Origin: Bacteroidaceae bacterium
GTDB lineage: Bacteria > Bacteroidota > Bacteroidia > Bacteroidales > Bacteroidaceae
Length of the DNA stretch: 64,000 nucleotides
NCBI GenBank assembly: GCA_017470425.1
Contig: JAFUYT010000024.1
Span: 1-64,000 of the forward strand
Direction of reading: 5' to 3'
Part shown: positions 51,901-61,078 of the stretch, in pieces
Position numbering within the stretch: position 1 is the stretch's first letter
Layout of the letters: the number at the start of each line of letters is the position of its first letter
Notes under the pieces: generated by a model
What the model saw: the letters and a program-made list of their open reading frames with translations, nothing else
What the model was told of the DNA's origin: nothing
Database searches by the model: none
Position numbers and translations under genes: made by a program

Positions 51901-54879
51901 TTACTTCACTATGACCTTCTTGCCGCCTACGATATAGACGCCGTCTCGCTGCATCTCTTCAACCTTGCGTCCGCCGAGGTCGTAGATGGCCTCATTGGCG
52001 TCCGTGGCTTGGACGTCGCGGATGGCATCGGGGAGGGCGGTGAGGACGAGGATGCCCTCGGTGGCCAGCCGCGAGGTATCCCACTGCCAGCCCTCGCTGC
52101 CGTCGGCCATCTCAATGGTGGGTGTGCCGGAGAGGGTGATGGCACCGTCGCCGGTGAAGATGTGCAGCTCATCGCCAACCTGTAGCGGAAGTGCGCCAAC
52201 GACCGTGATGCGGATGACGGGGGCGGTGAGCGTGGTGCGCCCCGCGACCTTGAAGGCGTCGGTGCTGGCTTGGGTGGCGGTGCGGCGTGCCTTCAAGCTG
52301 ATGGTGGCACGCTGCACGGAGAGGGTGCCGCCGATGGTCAGCGTGGCTGTGGTCGTAGCCGACTTGCCGGCGGACAACGTGCCCCCCGACTGGACGGTGA
52401 CGTTCTGTGTCTGACCCGTACCCGCGAGTGTGCCGCCGTTGCGGACGGTGATGGCACCCGTGGTCGTGGCGGCTGCCGTGGTGTTGGCATAGACGGTGCC
52501 GGCGTAGATGTTCAGTGCGCCGCTGCTGGCGCCAGTGAGCGTGAGGGTGCCCGAGAACTTACCGGCGTAGGTGTCGTTCTTACCCAGATAGCCCACTTCC
52601 CAGGTGCCCGTGGAGAGCTGTGCGTCGGTGGCGGTGCTCTGGAGGGCGCCTATCTTGGTGGTGAGGTTCTGCTCGTCGCCGCTCTGGCTCTTGGCGTGCA
52701 CGGCATAGACACCGGCACCGAGCTTGAAGGTGGCCTTGCTGAGGTCGGTGGCAGCGACGATGCGGAACTGTCCGCTGGTGGCGCTGAGGGTGCCCTCGAA
52801 CTGGGAGCAGTTCATGGAGAAGTCGCCGCGCACGTAGGGGAAGCTGATGTTCATTGTGCCCTCGCCGAGCAGTGTGCCCTGAATCTTGCAGCGCTGTCCG
52901 GTGTTCATCGTGAGCGTCTTGCCTTTCTGGATGGTCAGTCGGTTCTGGAAGGTGGGTGTCTGCGAGGTGGAGTTGTTGTTGAAGATGCTGATGGCGGCAT
53001 TGCCAGTTACGTCGATGGTGGAGGTGGCTGTGCCGAAGGTGGTGTTCCATGTGCCTTGTGCGAGGGTGCCTGCGGCGAGGATGGTGCCGCCCGTGTAGGT
53101 GTTGGCTCCGTCGGCGGTCAGGTTGAGCTGCCCATTGCCCTCCTTGCGCAGCGTTCCCTTGCCGCTGACCTTGCCCTTGAAGGCTACGACGCCGCTGGCA
53201 ATCTGCACACTGGCAGTGTCGTTGAGCTGGAGCTGGCGGTTGGTGGCGCTGTTGGTGTTGTTCACGATGAGGCGTGCCTTGCCCATCTGGAAGTTAGTGG
53301 CTTCAGCTGTGGCCGCACCGATGCTGCTGGGCAGTCCTCCGTCGGCGAGCTCCGTCACTTCGAGGGTACCGCGGTTGACGATGGTGGCACCGGTGTAGAT
53401 GCTCTTGGTGGTGCGCAGGTTCACGCGTCCGCCGCCGTTGAGGGTCACGCCGCCGTCGCCGCTGAAGCCGCCGTCGCCGCCGAGGGTCACGGTCTTAGTC
53501 TCATTCTCGAAGGTGACGCCGCCCACAGGCATCAGCTCGTTGACCTGGATGGTGGTGCGCTGTGCCTCGTCGTTGAAGACGATCTGGTCGCCAGCCACGA
53601 ATTCCGTGGCGCCTCCTGCAAGCAGCCAGTTGGAGGTCTGGTAGTCCCAAGTGGTGTTCTCGGCACCTGTCCAGACGACGCCCTCAGCAGCCTTGCGCTG
53701 TTCGTTGATGACGAGGGTGACGGTGCCGTCCTCCACCTTTATATTATATGAGAGTCCTTCGAGACCCATGACGCTGATGTTCTCTTCCTTGCCCTTGAAC
53801 TCGCCGGTGAAGGTGATGAGGCGGTACTCGCCGGGTTCCAGCTTCGTGGCGTGCTTCACGTGGATGATGAGCTTCGCGGTGACGTTGAGGTCGCCCTCGA
53901 TGGCGAGGAGGTCGCAGCGGGGGGCGGATGTGGCGTCGGCGGACGAACCGCCGACAACGGGGAGTTGGGTGGCCGCTGCGGGGGCGGCGGATTCTATGTT
54001 GGCTTCATAGAAGAGGCGGTGATCGACGATGAGACCGTGCTGGAAGGTGATGGTGCCGTAGGGTTCGTCGGGGGTGCCGGGGCTGAGACGGCCGCCTTCG
54101 TAGTTGAGAGCTCCTTCGAGCGTGAGGGCTCCGGCGAGGGTGGCGTTGCCGGCGAGGGTGCCGCGTGCACGCAGCTCCACAGGACCGACGATGGTGGTGT
54201 TCGCCTCGAGGGTGCCCTCGGAGATGTAGGTCGTGCCCGTGAAGTTCATCGGCACGTTGATGGCGAAGGTGCCTTGCTGGCTCTTCCAGAGATTCATGGT
54301 GCCCTCGAAGGCGCCAGTGCCATCGACGAACTGGCGCTGGTCACGCACCGGCATCGCGTAGATGACGCCGGGGCGCACGGCATCGTTCAGGATGATGTGC
54401 GAGGGTGCATAGAGGTCGATGAGGACGCTCTTGCCGTCGGCGTATGAGACTGCCTCGGAACGTGTGAAGTCGGTGAAGGCGCTGTTGCCGGCTGCGAAGG
54501 TGGCGGATCGCGCGGCGGTGTTGCCGAAGACCGGGGCGAAGACGAGGTCGGTGACCATCGTGGGCGGCAGCTGCGGGCGCGGCATGTCATAACCGAGGTA
54601 GAAGCCCGGGTTGGGACTCTGGTAGTAGCCTTTCGTGGAGCAGTCGCCACGGTAGTGCGGGTCTTCCTGCAGGCAATAGATGTTGTTGATGTTGGTGGGT
54701 GTGACGGTGCTGACGCCCACGATGCCGACCGTCACTCCGTTCTCCTTGTGCAGCAGGATGAGTTCCTCGCGCCAGTCACCGATAATGTCGCCCCAGAAGG
54801 CGGCGCGCTTGGCATAGACTGTGACGTAGCGCCAGCCGCTGAGACTGGCGAACTGCTCCAGGCGTCCTTTGTAGAAGTC
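51901..54879 (-). pseudogene. 3' part of the split PL11 gene: end of lyase, autotransporter-type beta-solenoid, sorting tail
   Basis: Translation continues in the same frame after the TAG at 54880-54882. DFYKGRLEQFASLSGWRYV and AFWGDIIGDWREELILLHKE complete the PL11 catalytic domain, followed by GYDMPRPQLPPTM. About 800 residues of beta-solenoid then follow, with PATR-type units (NTYTGGTILAAGTLAQGTW, SIYTGATIVNRGTLEV) and Gly- and Thr-rich strands. The tail reads AIYDLGGRKVEEMQ then DGVYIVGGKKVIVK. The first ATG-like start after the stop is GTG/ATG near 54735, without a binding site. Unless the TAG is read through, this part is not expected to be made or exported. Confidence 0.7.
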
Positions 54880-56421
54880 CTAGATATAGACATTGTAGTG
54901 GCTGTCGCTGGTCTGGACGGTCTCGCGATCCGGCTCGGCGTCCCACCAGATGCCCTCGCAGGGGTACTGGTTGGCGAGACCCGGGATGAGGTTGCCCTTG
55001 GCGTCGTACATATTGCCGTCCATCGTGGACCACATCTCCCATCCGAGGTGGTTGGGATCCACGTCCATGCACTCGCCGCGACCCACGTCGCCCGTGGCGG
55101 GCATGTACCAGCGCTTGATGCTCTCGCCTGTGCGGGAGTCATAAAGGATCATGCCCAACTGGTCACCAGCGTACTGCTGCACGGCGAAGGTCTCCAATCC
55201 GGGGCGGTCGGGGTCGATGTCACTGATGCGGAAACGGTCGCCGTGGGCGATGCCGGTGTTGAAGAGCACCTTGCCGGTATGGTCCATCGTGTAGCCGCCC
55301 ACCATCATCTCGTCGCAGCCGTCGCCATCGACGTCGCCGACGCGGATCTGGTGGAAGGCAGGAGCTCCCGTGGGTTCGTTGAACAGCTCCTTCAGCTTAC
55401 CAGCCTTGCCGCCGGTGAAGTCGAAGCCTACGCCGAGGTTGTAGTAGTGGTGGTCGCCACCGGTGCCGCGCATGTGCCATTCCATGACGATGGCAGGGTG
55501 CACGCCGTCGGGGAAGAAGACGCCCATGTGACCTACGTGCTTGTTGTACTCATCGCCCATCAGGTTGGCGCGGTTGGTGCGGTTGTAGTGCTGGTTGTAG
55601 CTCTGTTCCACGCTGGCTTTCTCGCGCCCGGTGCGTCCGTCGATGACGCTGATGTAGCGGGGCGCATTGCGGGTGTTCTGTGTCTCGTAGTTGGTGATGC
55701 CGTCGCCGTCGGTATCGGCAGTGCTGCTACCGTTCACGTAGAGCCCGAAGTCGCGCTTGTCAGGATCCCAGAAGCGGGTGCCGTCGGAGGACTGGATGAT
55801 GACGTCGCCGTAGCCGTCGCAGTCCATATCGACGGCAGTAATCTGGTCATCCTGTCCAGAGCAGCTGAGCTCGTTGGGACCCAGCTGCACGGTCCACAGG
55901 TGTTCACCCGTGCGGAGGTATCCTTCGACGTAGCTGTCGAGTGCGTTGGTGTTTGACTTGCGGTTGACGATGTAGTCCATTTCACCGTCGCCGTCGAGAT
56001 CGACTGGCCAGACGTAGCTCGTGTTGAAGTCGGCAGCGGTCAGTGGGGAGTCATCGAAGGTGATGCTCATGAACAGGTTGCGCATATCATAGTTCTTGGC
56101 ATCGAACGCTACGCTGGGTGCGCTCTCAACGCCGTTTGCGACGGTCGTCACGGTGACCTTGGCGCCCGTGGGCACCTTCGAGGAGGTCGTCTGCCAGTTG
56201 GTGTTCGTCAGGGGCGACGTGTTCGCTTTTGTGCCGTTGACATAGACATTGTAGGTGACATCCTCGGGTTCCTGTGCCAGACGGCGCCAGGAGACGAGCA
56301 CGGTGCTGCCGTTGCGCACGGCCACGACGCCGCGTCCCAAGGGTTGCTGGAGGCGCTGTGCGCCTGCGGGCGAAAGGAAAGCCAGCAGCATAGCTGCCGC
56401 TATCAGTCGTTTCAGTTTCAT
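54880..56421 (-). CDS. Rhamnogalacturonan lyase PL11, cut short by in-frame TAG
   Basis: 513 codons from ATG 56421 (signal peptide ending LSPAGAQ) up to TAG 54880-54882. The sequence is typical PL11: RLQQPLGRGVVAVRNG, VYVNGTKAN, WPVDLDGDGEMDYIVNRKS, QDDQITAVDMDCDGYGDVII, GHMGVFFPDGVHPAIVMEWH, RVGDVDGDGCDEMMVGG. The repeated D.DGDG loops are the calcium sites of its eight-bladed propeller. It would cleave the rhamnose-galacturonate backbone of pectin by beta-elimination. The stop falls after DSHYNVYI, before the last blade, so a truncated product is unlikely to be stable. The frame upstream of 56421 covers the promoter. Confidence 0.85.
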   Translation of the reverse strand: MKLKRLIAAAMLLAFLSPAGAQRLQQPLGRGVVAVRNGSTVLVSWRRLAQEPEDVTYNVYVNGTKANTSPLTNTNWQTTSSKVPTGAKVTVTTVANGVESAPSVAFDAKNYDMRNLFMSITFDDSPLTAADFNTSYVWPVDLDGDGEMDYIVNRKSNTNALDSYVEGYLRTGEHLWTVQLGPNELSCSGQDDQITAVDMDCDGYGDVIIQSSDGTRFWDPDKRDFGLYVNGSSTADTDGDGITNYETQNTRNAPRYISVIDGRTGREKASVEQSYNQHYNRTNRANLMGDEYNKHVGHMGVFFPDGVHPAIVMEWHMRGTGGDHHYYNLGVGFDFTGGKAGKLKELFNEPTGAPAFHQIRVGDVDGDGCDEMMVGGYTMDHTGKVLFNTGIAHGDRFRISDIDPDRPGLETFAVQQYAGDQLGMILYDSRTGESIKRWYMPATGDVGRGECMDVDPNHLGWEMWSTMDGNMYDAKGNLIPGLANQYPCEGIWWDAEPDRETVQTSDSHYNVYI

Positions 56422-56457
56422 GTGTTTGTTGTGTTTAGTTAGCTGTTTTTTGCGGCG

Positions 56458-56489
56458 CAAAGATATAATATATTCCCGTATTTCACAAA
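56458..56489 (-). promoter_or_regulatory. Promoter of the PL11 gene
   Basis: Minus strand TTTG (56486-56489), 20 bases, TATCTTTG (56458-56465), both exact, 36 bases before ATG 56421. The split gene therefore still has an intact promoter. Confidence 0.75.
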
Positions 56490-56550
56490 CTTTATCGCCG
56501 CGATTGCAACTTTTCACAGTTCTTTTTGCCCTCAAGCCGCCAAGAAACGC

Positions 56551-56558
56551 TACCTTTG
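56551..56558 (+). promoter_or_regulatory. -7 promoter box TACCTTTG of the MacAB-like operon
   Basis: An exact TAnnTTTG. A TTTG lies 22 bases upstream (56525-56528), slightly wider than usual. The leader to the TTG start at 56645 would be about 80 bases and contains the heptamer repeat. Confidence 0.65.
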
Positions 56559-56600
56559 CAGCCAACTCTCCGCTCGAGCTTGCTCGCTCGATACTTCGAG

Positions 56601-56635
56601 AACTTTCAACTTTCAACTCTCAACACTCAACAACC
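56601..56635. repeat. Five tandem heptamers in the leader of the ABC operon
   Basis: AACTTTC, AACTTTC, AACTCTC, AACACTC and AACAACC follow one another and end 9 bases before the TTG start. It lacks G, so this part of the leader is unstructured. Confidence 0.75.
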
Positions 56636-56644
56636 ACTCCACCA

Positions 56645-57313
56645 TTGATTCACCTTCAGGGCATACATAAGACTTACGCAGGTGCGCAGCCGCTACACGT
56701 GCTGAAAGGCATCGACCTCGACATCGGTGCGGGCGAGCTGGTGAGCATCATGGGTGCCAGCGGCTCTGGCAAGAGCACGCTGCTGAATATCTTGGGCATC
56801 CTCGACGACTACGACGAGGGTGAGTACTGGCTGGCGGGAACGCTCATCCGCGACCTCAGCGAGACGCGTGCGGCGCAGTACCGTAACCGCATGATCGGCT
56901 TCATCTTCCAGTCGTTCAACCTCATCGGTTTCAAGACGGCGGTGGAGAACGTGGAGCTGCCGCTGTTCTATCAGGGCGTCGGTCGCCGCAAGCGCCACGA
57001 GCTGGCGATGGCGGAACTGGAGAAGATGGGTCTCACGGACTGGGCGGAACATTATCCCAACGAGATGTCGGGCGGACAGCGACAACGCGTGGCCATCGCT
57101 CGTGCCCTCGTCACGCGACCGCAGATCATCCTTGCCGACGAGCCGACGGGAGCACTGGACTCCAAGACGGGCGAGGAAGTGATGGAACTCCTCAAGCGCC
57201 TGAACCGCGAGGAGCAGATCACCATGGTCATCGTCACCCACGACCCAGGCGTGGCGGCGCAGACGAACCGGATTATCAGGATCAAGGATGGAGTAATCAA
57301 TAACGACGAATGA
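56645..57313 (+). CDS. ABC transporter ATPase, MacB/LolD type
   Basis: 222 residues beginning at TTG 56645 (read M, IHLQGIHKTYAGAQPLH); there is no ATG close to the conserved start, and sequence further upstream is heptamer repeat. Walker A is MGASGSGKSTLLN, the Q-loop FIFQSFNLI, the signature EMSGGQRQRVAIARAL, Walker B ILADEPTGALD, and the switch His is in IVTHDPG. The ATPase powers the two permeases that follow, as in MacAB-like mechanotransmission pumps. It overlaps the first permease by 4 bases (ATGA). Confidence 0.92.
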   Translation: MIHLQGIHKTYAGAQPLHVLKGIDLDIGAGELVSIMGASGSGKSTLLNILGILDDYDEGEYWLAGTLIRDLSETRAAQYRNRMIGFIFQSFNLIGFKTAVENVELPLFYQGVGRRKRHELAMAELEKMGLTDWAEHYPNEMSGGQRQRVAIARALVTRPQIILADEPTGALDSKTGEEVMELLKRLNREEQITMVIVTHDPGVAAQTNRIIRIKDGVINNDE

Positions 57314-58563
57314 TCGAGCTCATCGGTGAAATATGGCAGACCATGCGGCGCAACAAGCTGCGCACCTCGCTGACGGGCTTCGCCGTGGCGTGGGGCATCT
57401 TCATGCTCATCGTGCTGCTCGGCGCGGGCAATGGATTGCTGAACTCGCAGACGGTCAACACTGACCGGTGGGTGGATAACTCCATGATGGTGTTCGGCGG
57501 TCAGACCTCCAAACCCTACGACGGTCTGAAGGAAGGGCGTAGCATCGCGCTGGAGGATGCCGATCTCGTGAGCACCCAGACGCGCTTCACGCAGCATGTG
57601 GATCGCGCTGGCGCCATCATCTATCAGGGCAGTGTCACCATCGCCTATGGCGGGGACTACGTCACCAGCTCCCTGCGGGGCGTCTATCCGATGGACGCTG
57701 AGATCAACAAGACGAAGCTGGTGGCGGGGCGCTTCATCAACGACCTCGACATCCGCGAGCAGCGCAAGGTGCTCGTGATTCCAGAGAACCAGGCGCGCGA
57801 GCTGAAACCCGGCAACCCCTATGCCCTCGTGGGCGAGACCGTGAGGGTGGGGGAGCTGGCGTTCACCGTCGTGGGGCTGGAGCAGGAAAACCGCAGTCGC
57901 ATGAGCACCGACGTGGCAGTACCCTTCACGACCCTGCGCACGATCTACAACCGCGGCAACCGCGTGGATCGGGTGGCCTTCACGTTTCATGGTCTTGAGA
58001 GCGAACGGGAGAATGAAGAGTTCGAGGCACGCTACCGTGCCACCATCAATCTGGGGCACCGCGCTGCTCCCGACGATGAGGAGGCGCTCTGGCTCTGGAA
58101 CCGTTTCACGCAGGCGCTGCAGATGGCTCGCGCCACGAATATCCTGCGCGTAGCGCTCTGGGTGATTGGGCTGTTCACATTGCTCAGCGGCATCGTGGGT
58201 GTCTCGAACATCATGTTAATAACGGTACGCGAGCGCACGCGCGAGTTCGGCATCCGCAAGGCTATCGGTGCCTCGCCAGCCAGCATCCTGCGCATCATCA
58301 TCACGGAGAGCGTCGTCGTGACGGGGTTCTTCGGCTACATCGGCATGATCCTCGGCATCGGCGCCACCTATTACATGGATGCCACGCTCGGCTCCAAACC
58401 CATCGAGACGGGACTGTTCACGGCAACGATGTTCGTGGATCCCACCGTGGGGCTCGGCACCTGCCTCGGCGTCACTGCCGTGCTCATCATCGCCGGTACG
58501 ATTGCCGGTCTGATGCCGGCGCTGAAGGCGGCAAGGGTGAGACCCGTGGAGGCGCTGAAATAG
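57310..58563 (+). CDS. ABC permease, MacB/FtsX family (first copy)
   Basis: A 417-residue protein with the MacB plan: one N-terminal helix (TGFAVAWGIFMLIVLLG, about 20-40), a periplasmic domain of about 230 residues, and three C-terminal helices starting at WVIGLFTLLSGIVGVSNIML. The FtsX motif VRERTREFGIRKAIGASPASILR is on the cytoplasmic side, and the protein ends with ARVRPVEALK. It shares its plan and many residues with the second permease, so they probably form a heterodimer. It ends 2 bases before a pair of REP-like palindromes. Confidence 0.92.
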   Translation: MIELIGEIWQTMRRNKLRTSLTGFAVAWGIFMLIVLLGAGNGLLNSQTVNTDRWVDNSMMVFGGQTSKPYDGLKEGRSIALEDADLVSTQTRFTQHVDRAGAIIYQGSVTIAYGGDYVTSSLRGVYPMDAEINKTKLVAGRFINDLDIREQRKVLVIPENQARELKPGNPYALVGETVRVGELAFTVVGLEQENRSRMSTDVAVPFTTLRTIYNRGNRVDRVAFTFHGLESERENEEFEARYRATINLGHRAAPDDEEALWLWNRFTQALQMARATNILRVALWVIGLFTLLSGIVGVSNIMLITVRERTREFGIRKAIGASPASILRIIITESVVVTGFFGYIGMILGIGATYYMDATLGSKPIETGLFTATMFVDPTVGLGTCLGVTAVLIIAGTIAGLMPALKAARVRPVEALK

Positions 58564-58565
58564 AA

Positions 58566-58698
58566 CAGACCCAATCCCTCCCGTGAGGGAGAGGAGATAA
58601 GTTACCTTTCAAGCATTGAACTTCAATCATGAATACTAACACACACACATCGCGCAAGCCTCTCCCCTCCTTATTGGGAGGGGTCGGGGGTGGGTCTG
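58566..58698. repeat. Inverted pair of REP-like palindromes (BIME-like), contains a start codon
   Basis: The element begins CAGACCCA (58566-58573) and ends TGGGTCTG (58691-58698). Each half is a hairpin with a G-rich tail: reverse complement of CTCTCCCTCACGGGAGGG near 58575-58595, and CCTCTCCCCTCCTTATTGGG at 58659-58680 and onward in direct orientation. The 60 bases between hold the ATG (58629) of the second permease. Confidence 0.65.
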
Positions 58699-59915
58699 AA
58701 CTGTTGCAAACCCTCCTCCGCAACAAGACCCGCTCCTTCCTGACTGGCTTCGGGGTGTTCTGGGGCGTGTTCATGCTCGTGGCGCTGATGGGCGGTGGCA
58801 GCGGCATGAAGGAGATGCTGAACACCAACTTCGAGGGTTTCGCCACGAACGCGGCGATGGTGTGGGCGCAGACCACCACGAAACCCTACCACGGTTTCCG
58901 CAAGGGGCGTGAGTGGAATCTCACGACCGACGATGTGGAGCGCCTGCGACAGCAGGTGGCGCAGCTCGATGTCATCTCGCCTGTCTGCTCCCGATGGGGG
59001 ATGCAGGTGGTCCGTGACGAGCACACGATGAGCTGCAATGTCAAGGGGTTGCTGCCGGAATATGTGGGCGTGGAGGCACCGAAGCTCCATTACGGGCGTT
59101 ACCTCAACGAGATGGACATCGCCCAGCACCGCAAGGTCTGCGTCATCGGGAAGCGCATCTACAAGACCCTTTTCCCCGCTGGCGGCGACCCCTGCGGGCA
59201 GTTCGTGCGCCTGGACTCTGCGTACTACAGCGTCGTAGGCGTCGATTACGGAGGCGGCAACATGAACATCAACGGCTCGGCAGACGAGAGCGTGGTCATC
59301 CCCCTCACGCTGATGCAGCAGGCCTACAACCTCGGCGACCGCCTTGAGCTCATCGCCTTCACGGCGCGCGAGGGCACTGCCGTGGCGGACATCACACCCC
59401 GTGTCCGCGAGGTCATCGCCCGTGCCCACGACGTGGATCCTACCGATGACAAAGCCGTCACCGTCTTCAACACCGAGGTGCTCTTTGGGTTGATGGACAA
59501 TCTCTTCGACGGCGTCGATATCCTCATCTGGCTCGTGGGCATCGGCACGCTGCTGGCGGGTGCCATCGGCGTGTCGAACATCATGATGGTGACCGTCCGC
59601 GAGCGCACCACCGAGATAGGCATCCGCCGTGCCATCGGTGCTACGCCCCGCACGATCCTCACCCAGATTATCTCCGAGAGCATCCTCCTCACCGCCGTAG
59701 CTGGCATGGCGGGCATCCTCTTCGCCGTGCTCGTGTTGCAAGGCATGGAGCTCGGCTTCACCGAGAACGGCATCCCCAAGGCACACTTCCAGGTCGGCTT
59801 CTGGGCAGCCCTCGGTGCCCTCGCCCTCCTCGCCGTCCTCGGCGTGCTCGCGGGGTTGGCACCGGCGGCGCGGGCGATGGCCATCAAACCCGTGGATGCG
59901 ATGCGAGAAGAATAA
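58629..59915 (+). CDS. ABC permease, MacB/FtsX family (second copy)
   Basis: 428 residues from ATG 58629. Residues 1-23 (MNTNTHTSRKPLPSLLGGVG and GGS) come from the palindromic repeat; the conserved part begins ELLQTLLRNKTRSFLTGF, the equivalent of GEIWQTMRRNK in the first permease. The rest follows the MacB plan with one N-terminal helix, a periplasmic domain, and LIWLVGIGTLLAGAIGVSNIMM, VRERTTEIGIRRAIGATPRTIL and a C-terminal ARAMAIKPVDAM. No ribosome binding site of good quality is visible. An original start seems to have been displaced by the repeat. A membrane fusion protein gene follows after 33 bases. Confidence 0.9.
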   Translation: MNTNTHTSRKPLPSLLGGVGGGSELLQTLLRNKTRSFLTGFGVFWGVFMLVALMGGGSGMKEMLNTNFEGFATNAAMVWAQTTTKPYHGFRKGREWNLTTDDVERLRQQVAQLDVISPVCSRWGMQVVRDEHTMSCNVKGLLPEYVGVEAPKLHYGRYLNEMDIAQHRKVCVIGKRIYKTLFPAGGDPCGQFVRLDSAYYSVVGVDYGGGNMNINGSADESVVIPLTLMQQAYNLGDRLELIAFTAREGTAVADITPRVREVIARAHDVDPTDDKAVTVFNTEVLFGLMDNLFDGVDILIWLVGIGTLLAGAIGVSNIMMVTVRERTTEIGIRRAIGATPRTILTQIISESILLTAVAGMAGILFAVLVLQGMELGFTENGIPKAHFQVGFWAALGALALLAVLGVLAGLAPAARAMAIKPVDAMREE

Positions 59916-59948
59916 ACCTATATTTTTAGCCAATCATACACATTCAAT

Positions 59949-61073
59949 ATGAAAAAGAATCTGCTACGCTATGCGATGATCATTCTTGTCCTGGTCCTCT
60001 TCCTCGGCACCTTCGTCTTTCTCTATTTCAATTCCCGCCCGAAGGCTGAGCGCTACGAGACGCTGTCGCCCACGGTCATGGATCTCTCGAAGACCACCAT
60101 CGTCACGGGAAAGATCGAGCCGCGCGACGAGGTAGCCGTGAAACCGCAGATCAGCGGCATCATCACTGAGCTGCTGAAGGAAGCCGGACAGCGCGTGGAG
60201 GCTGGCGAGGTCATCGCCAAGCTGAAGGTCATCCCCGACATGAATCAGCTCGCCTCGGCAGAGAGCCGCGTGCGACTCTCCCGCGTCAATCTGGAGCAAG
60301 CCAGAACCGACTACGACCGCCAGAAGACACTCTACGACAAGGGTCTCATCAGCGCCAATGAGTATGAGAAGGTGCGGCAGGCTTACGACCAGGCTCGTGA
60401 GGAAGCCGCTATCGCACAGGAACAGCTGGAGCTCACCCGCGACGGCGTCTCTGCCAGCAACGCTTCCAGCAGCAACACCCTCGTGCGCTCCACCATCAGC
60501 GGCATTATCCTGGACATCCCCGTGAAGGTTGGCAACAGCGTCATCCTCACCAACACCTTCAACGAAGGAACCACCATCGCCTCCGTGGCAGACATGAGTA
60601 ACCTCATTTTCCGCGGCAACATCGACGAGACCGATGTCGGTCGCCTCTCCGTGGGTATGCCTATGCAGATCACCATCGGTGCCCTCCAGGATCTTCGCTT
60701 CTCCGCTGCCCTCGAGTACATCAGCCCCAAGGCTACCTCCAACGGCGGTGCCAACCAGTTCGAGATCAAGGCTGCCGTCGCGATCCCCGCTGATTCCACC
60801 GGCGGGAGTGCACCCCTCATCCGCAGCGGCTACAGCGCCACCGCCCGTATCGTCCTGGAATCCGCTGCCGGTGTCCTCGCCATTCCCGAGTCAGCCATCG
60901 AGTTCGCGGGTGACAGCACCTTCGTCTATCTCGTCGGGGGCACAGCCTCTAACCCCACCTACACCCGTACTCCCGTCGCCATCGGTCTCTCCGACGGCGT
61001 CAATATCGAGATCCGTCAGGGTCTCACCGCTCACGACCGCATCCGCGGCAATCTGATTGTCAAAGAAGACTAA
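59949..61073 (+). CDS. Periplasmic adaptor (membrane fusion) protein, MacA/RND type
   Basis: 374 residues with an N-terminal membrane helix (YAMIILVLVLFLGTFVFLYF, residues 8-27). A barrel-sandwich half reads VTGKIEPRDEVAVKPQISGI, a coiled hairpin spans about 90-165 (ESRVRLSRVNLEQARTDYDR, ISANEYEKVRQAYDQA), and the second half reads STISGIILDIPVKVGNSV. A beta-barrel and membrane-proximal domain follow. It links the ABC pump in the inner membrane with a TolC-like channel, which is not in the window. It may export a peptide, lipid or siderophore. GH16 starts 5 bases after its stop, so the transcript probably continues. Confidence 0.92.
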   Translation: MKKNLLRYAMIILVLVLFLGTFVFLYFNSRPKAERYETLSPTVMDLSKTTIVTGKIEPRDEVAVKPQISGIITELLKEAGQRVEAGEVIAKLKVIPDMNQLASAESRVRLSRVNLEQARTDYDRQKTLYDKGLISANEYEKVRQAYDQAREEAAIAQEQLELTRDGVSASNASSSNTLVRSTISGIILDIPVKVGNSVILTNTFNEGTTIASVADMSNLIFRGNIDETDVGRLSVGMPMQITIGALQDLRFSAALEYISPKATSNGGANQFEIKAAVAIPADSTGGSAPLIRSGYSATARIVLESAAGVLAIPESAIEFAGDSTFVYLVGGTASNPTYTRTPVAIGLSDGVNIEIRQGLTAHDRIRGNLIVKED

Positions 61074-61078
61074 GCAAT

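Noticed and set aside
52270-53751. A 493-codon plus-strand frame antisense to the PL11-solenoid gene
   Set aside because: It is the mirror of a GC-rich beta-solenoid coding region; its product is a low-complexity Gly, Ala, Val, Glu sequence without motifs. Similar long antisense frames at 22653-23882, 30350-31567, 35598-37496 and 54655-55956 were rejected for the same reason.
51901-56421. TAG recoded as a sense codon in this genome
   Set aside because: Other genes (for example the first ABC permease, stop at 58561) end with TAG at their expected length, so TAG is a normal stop.
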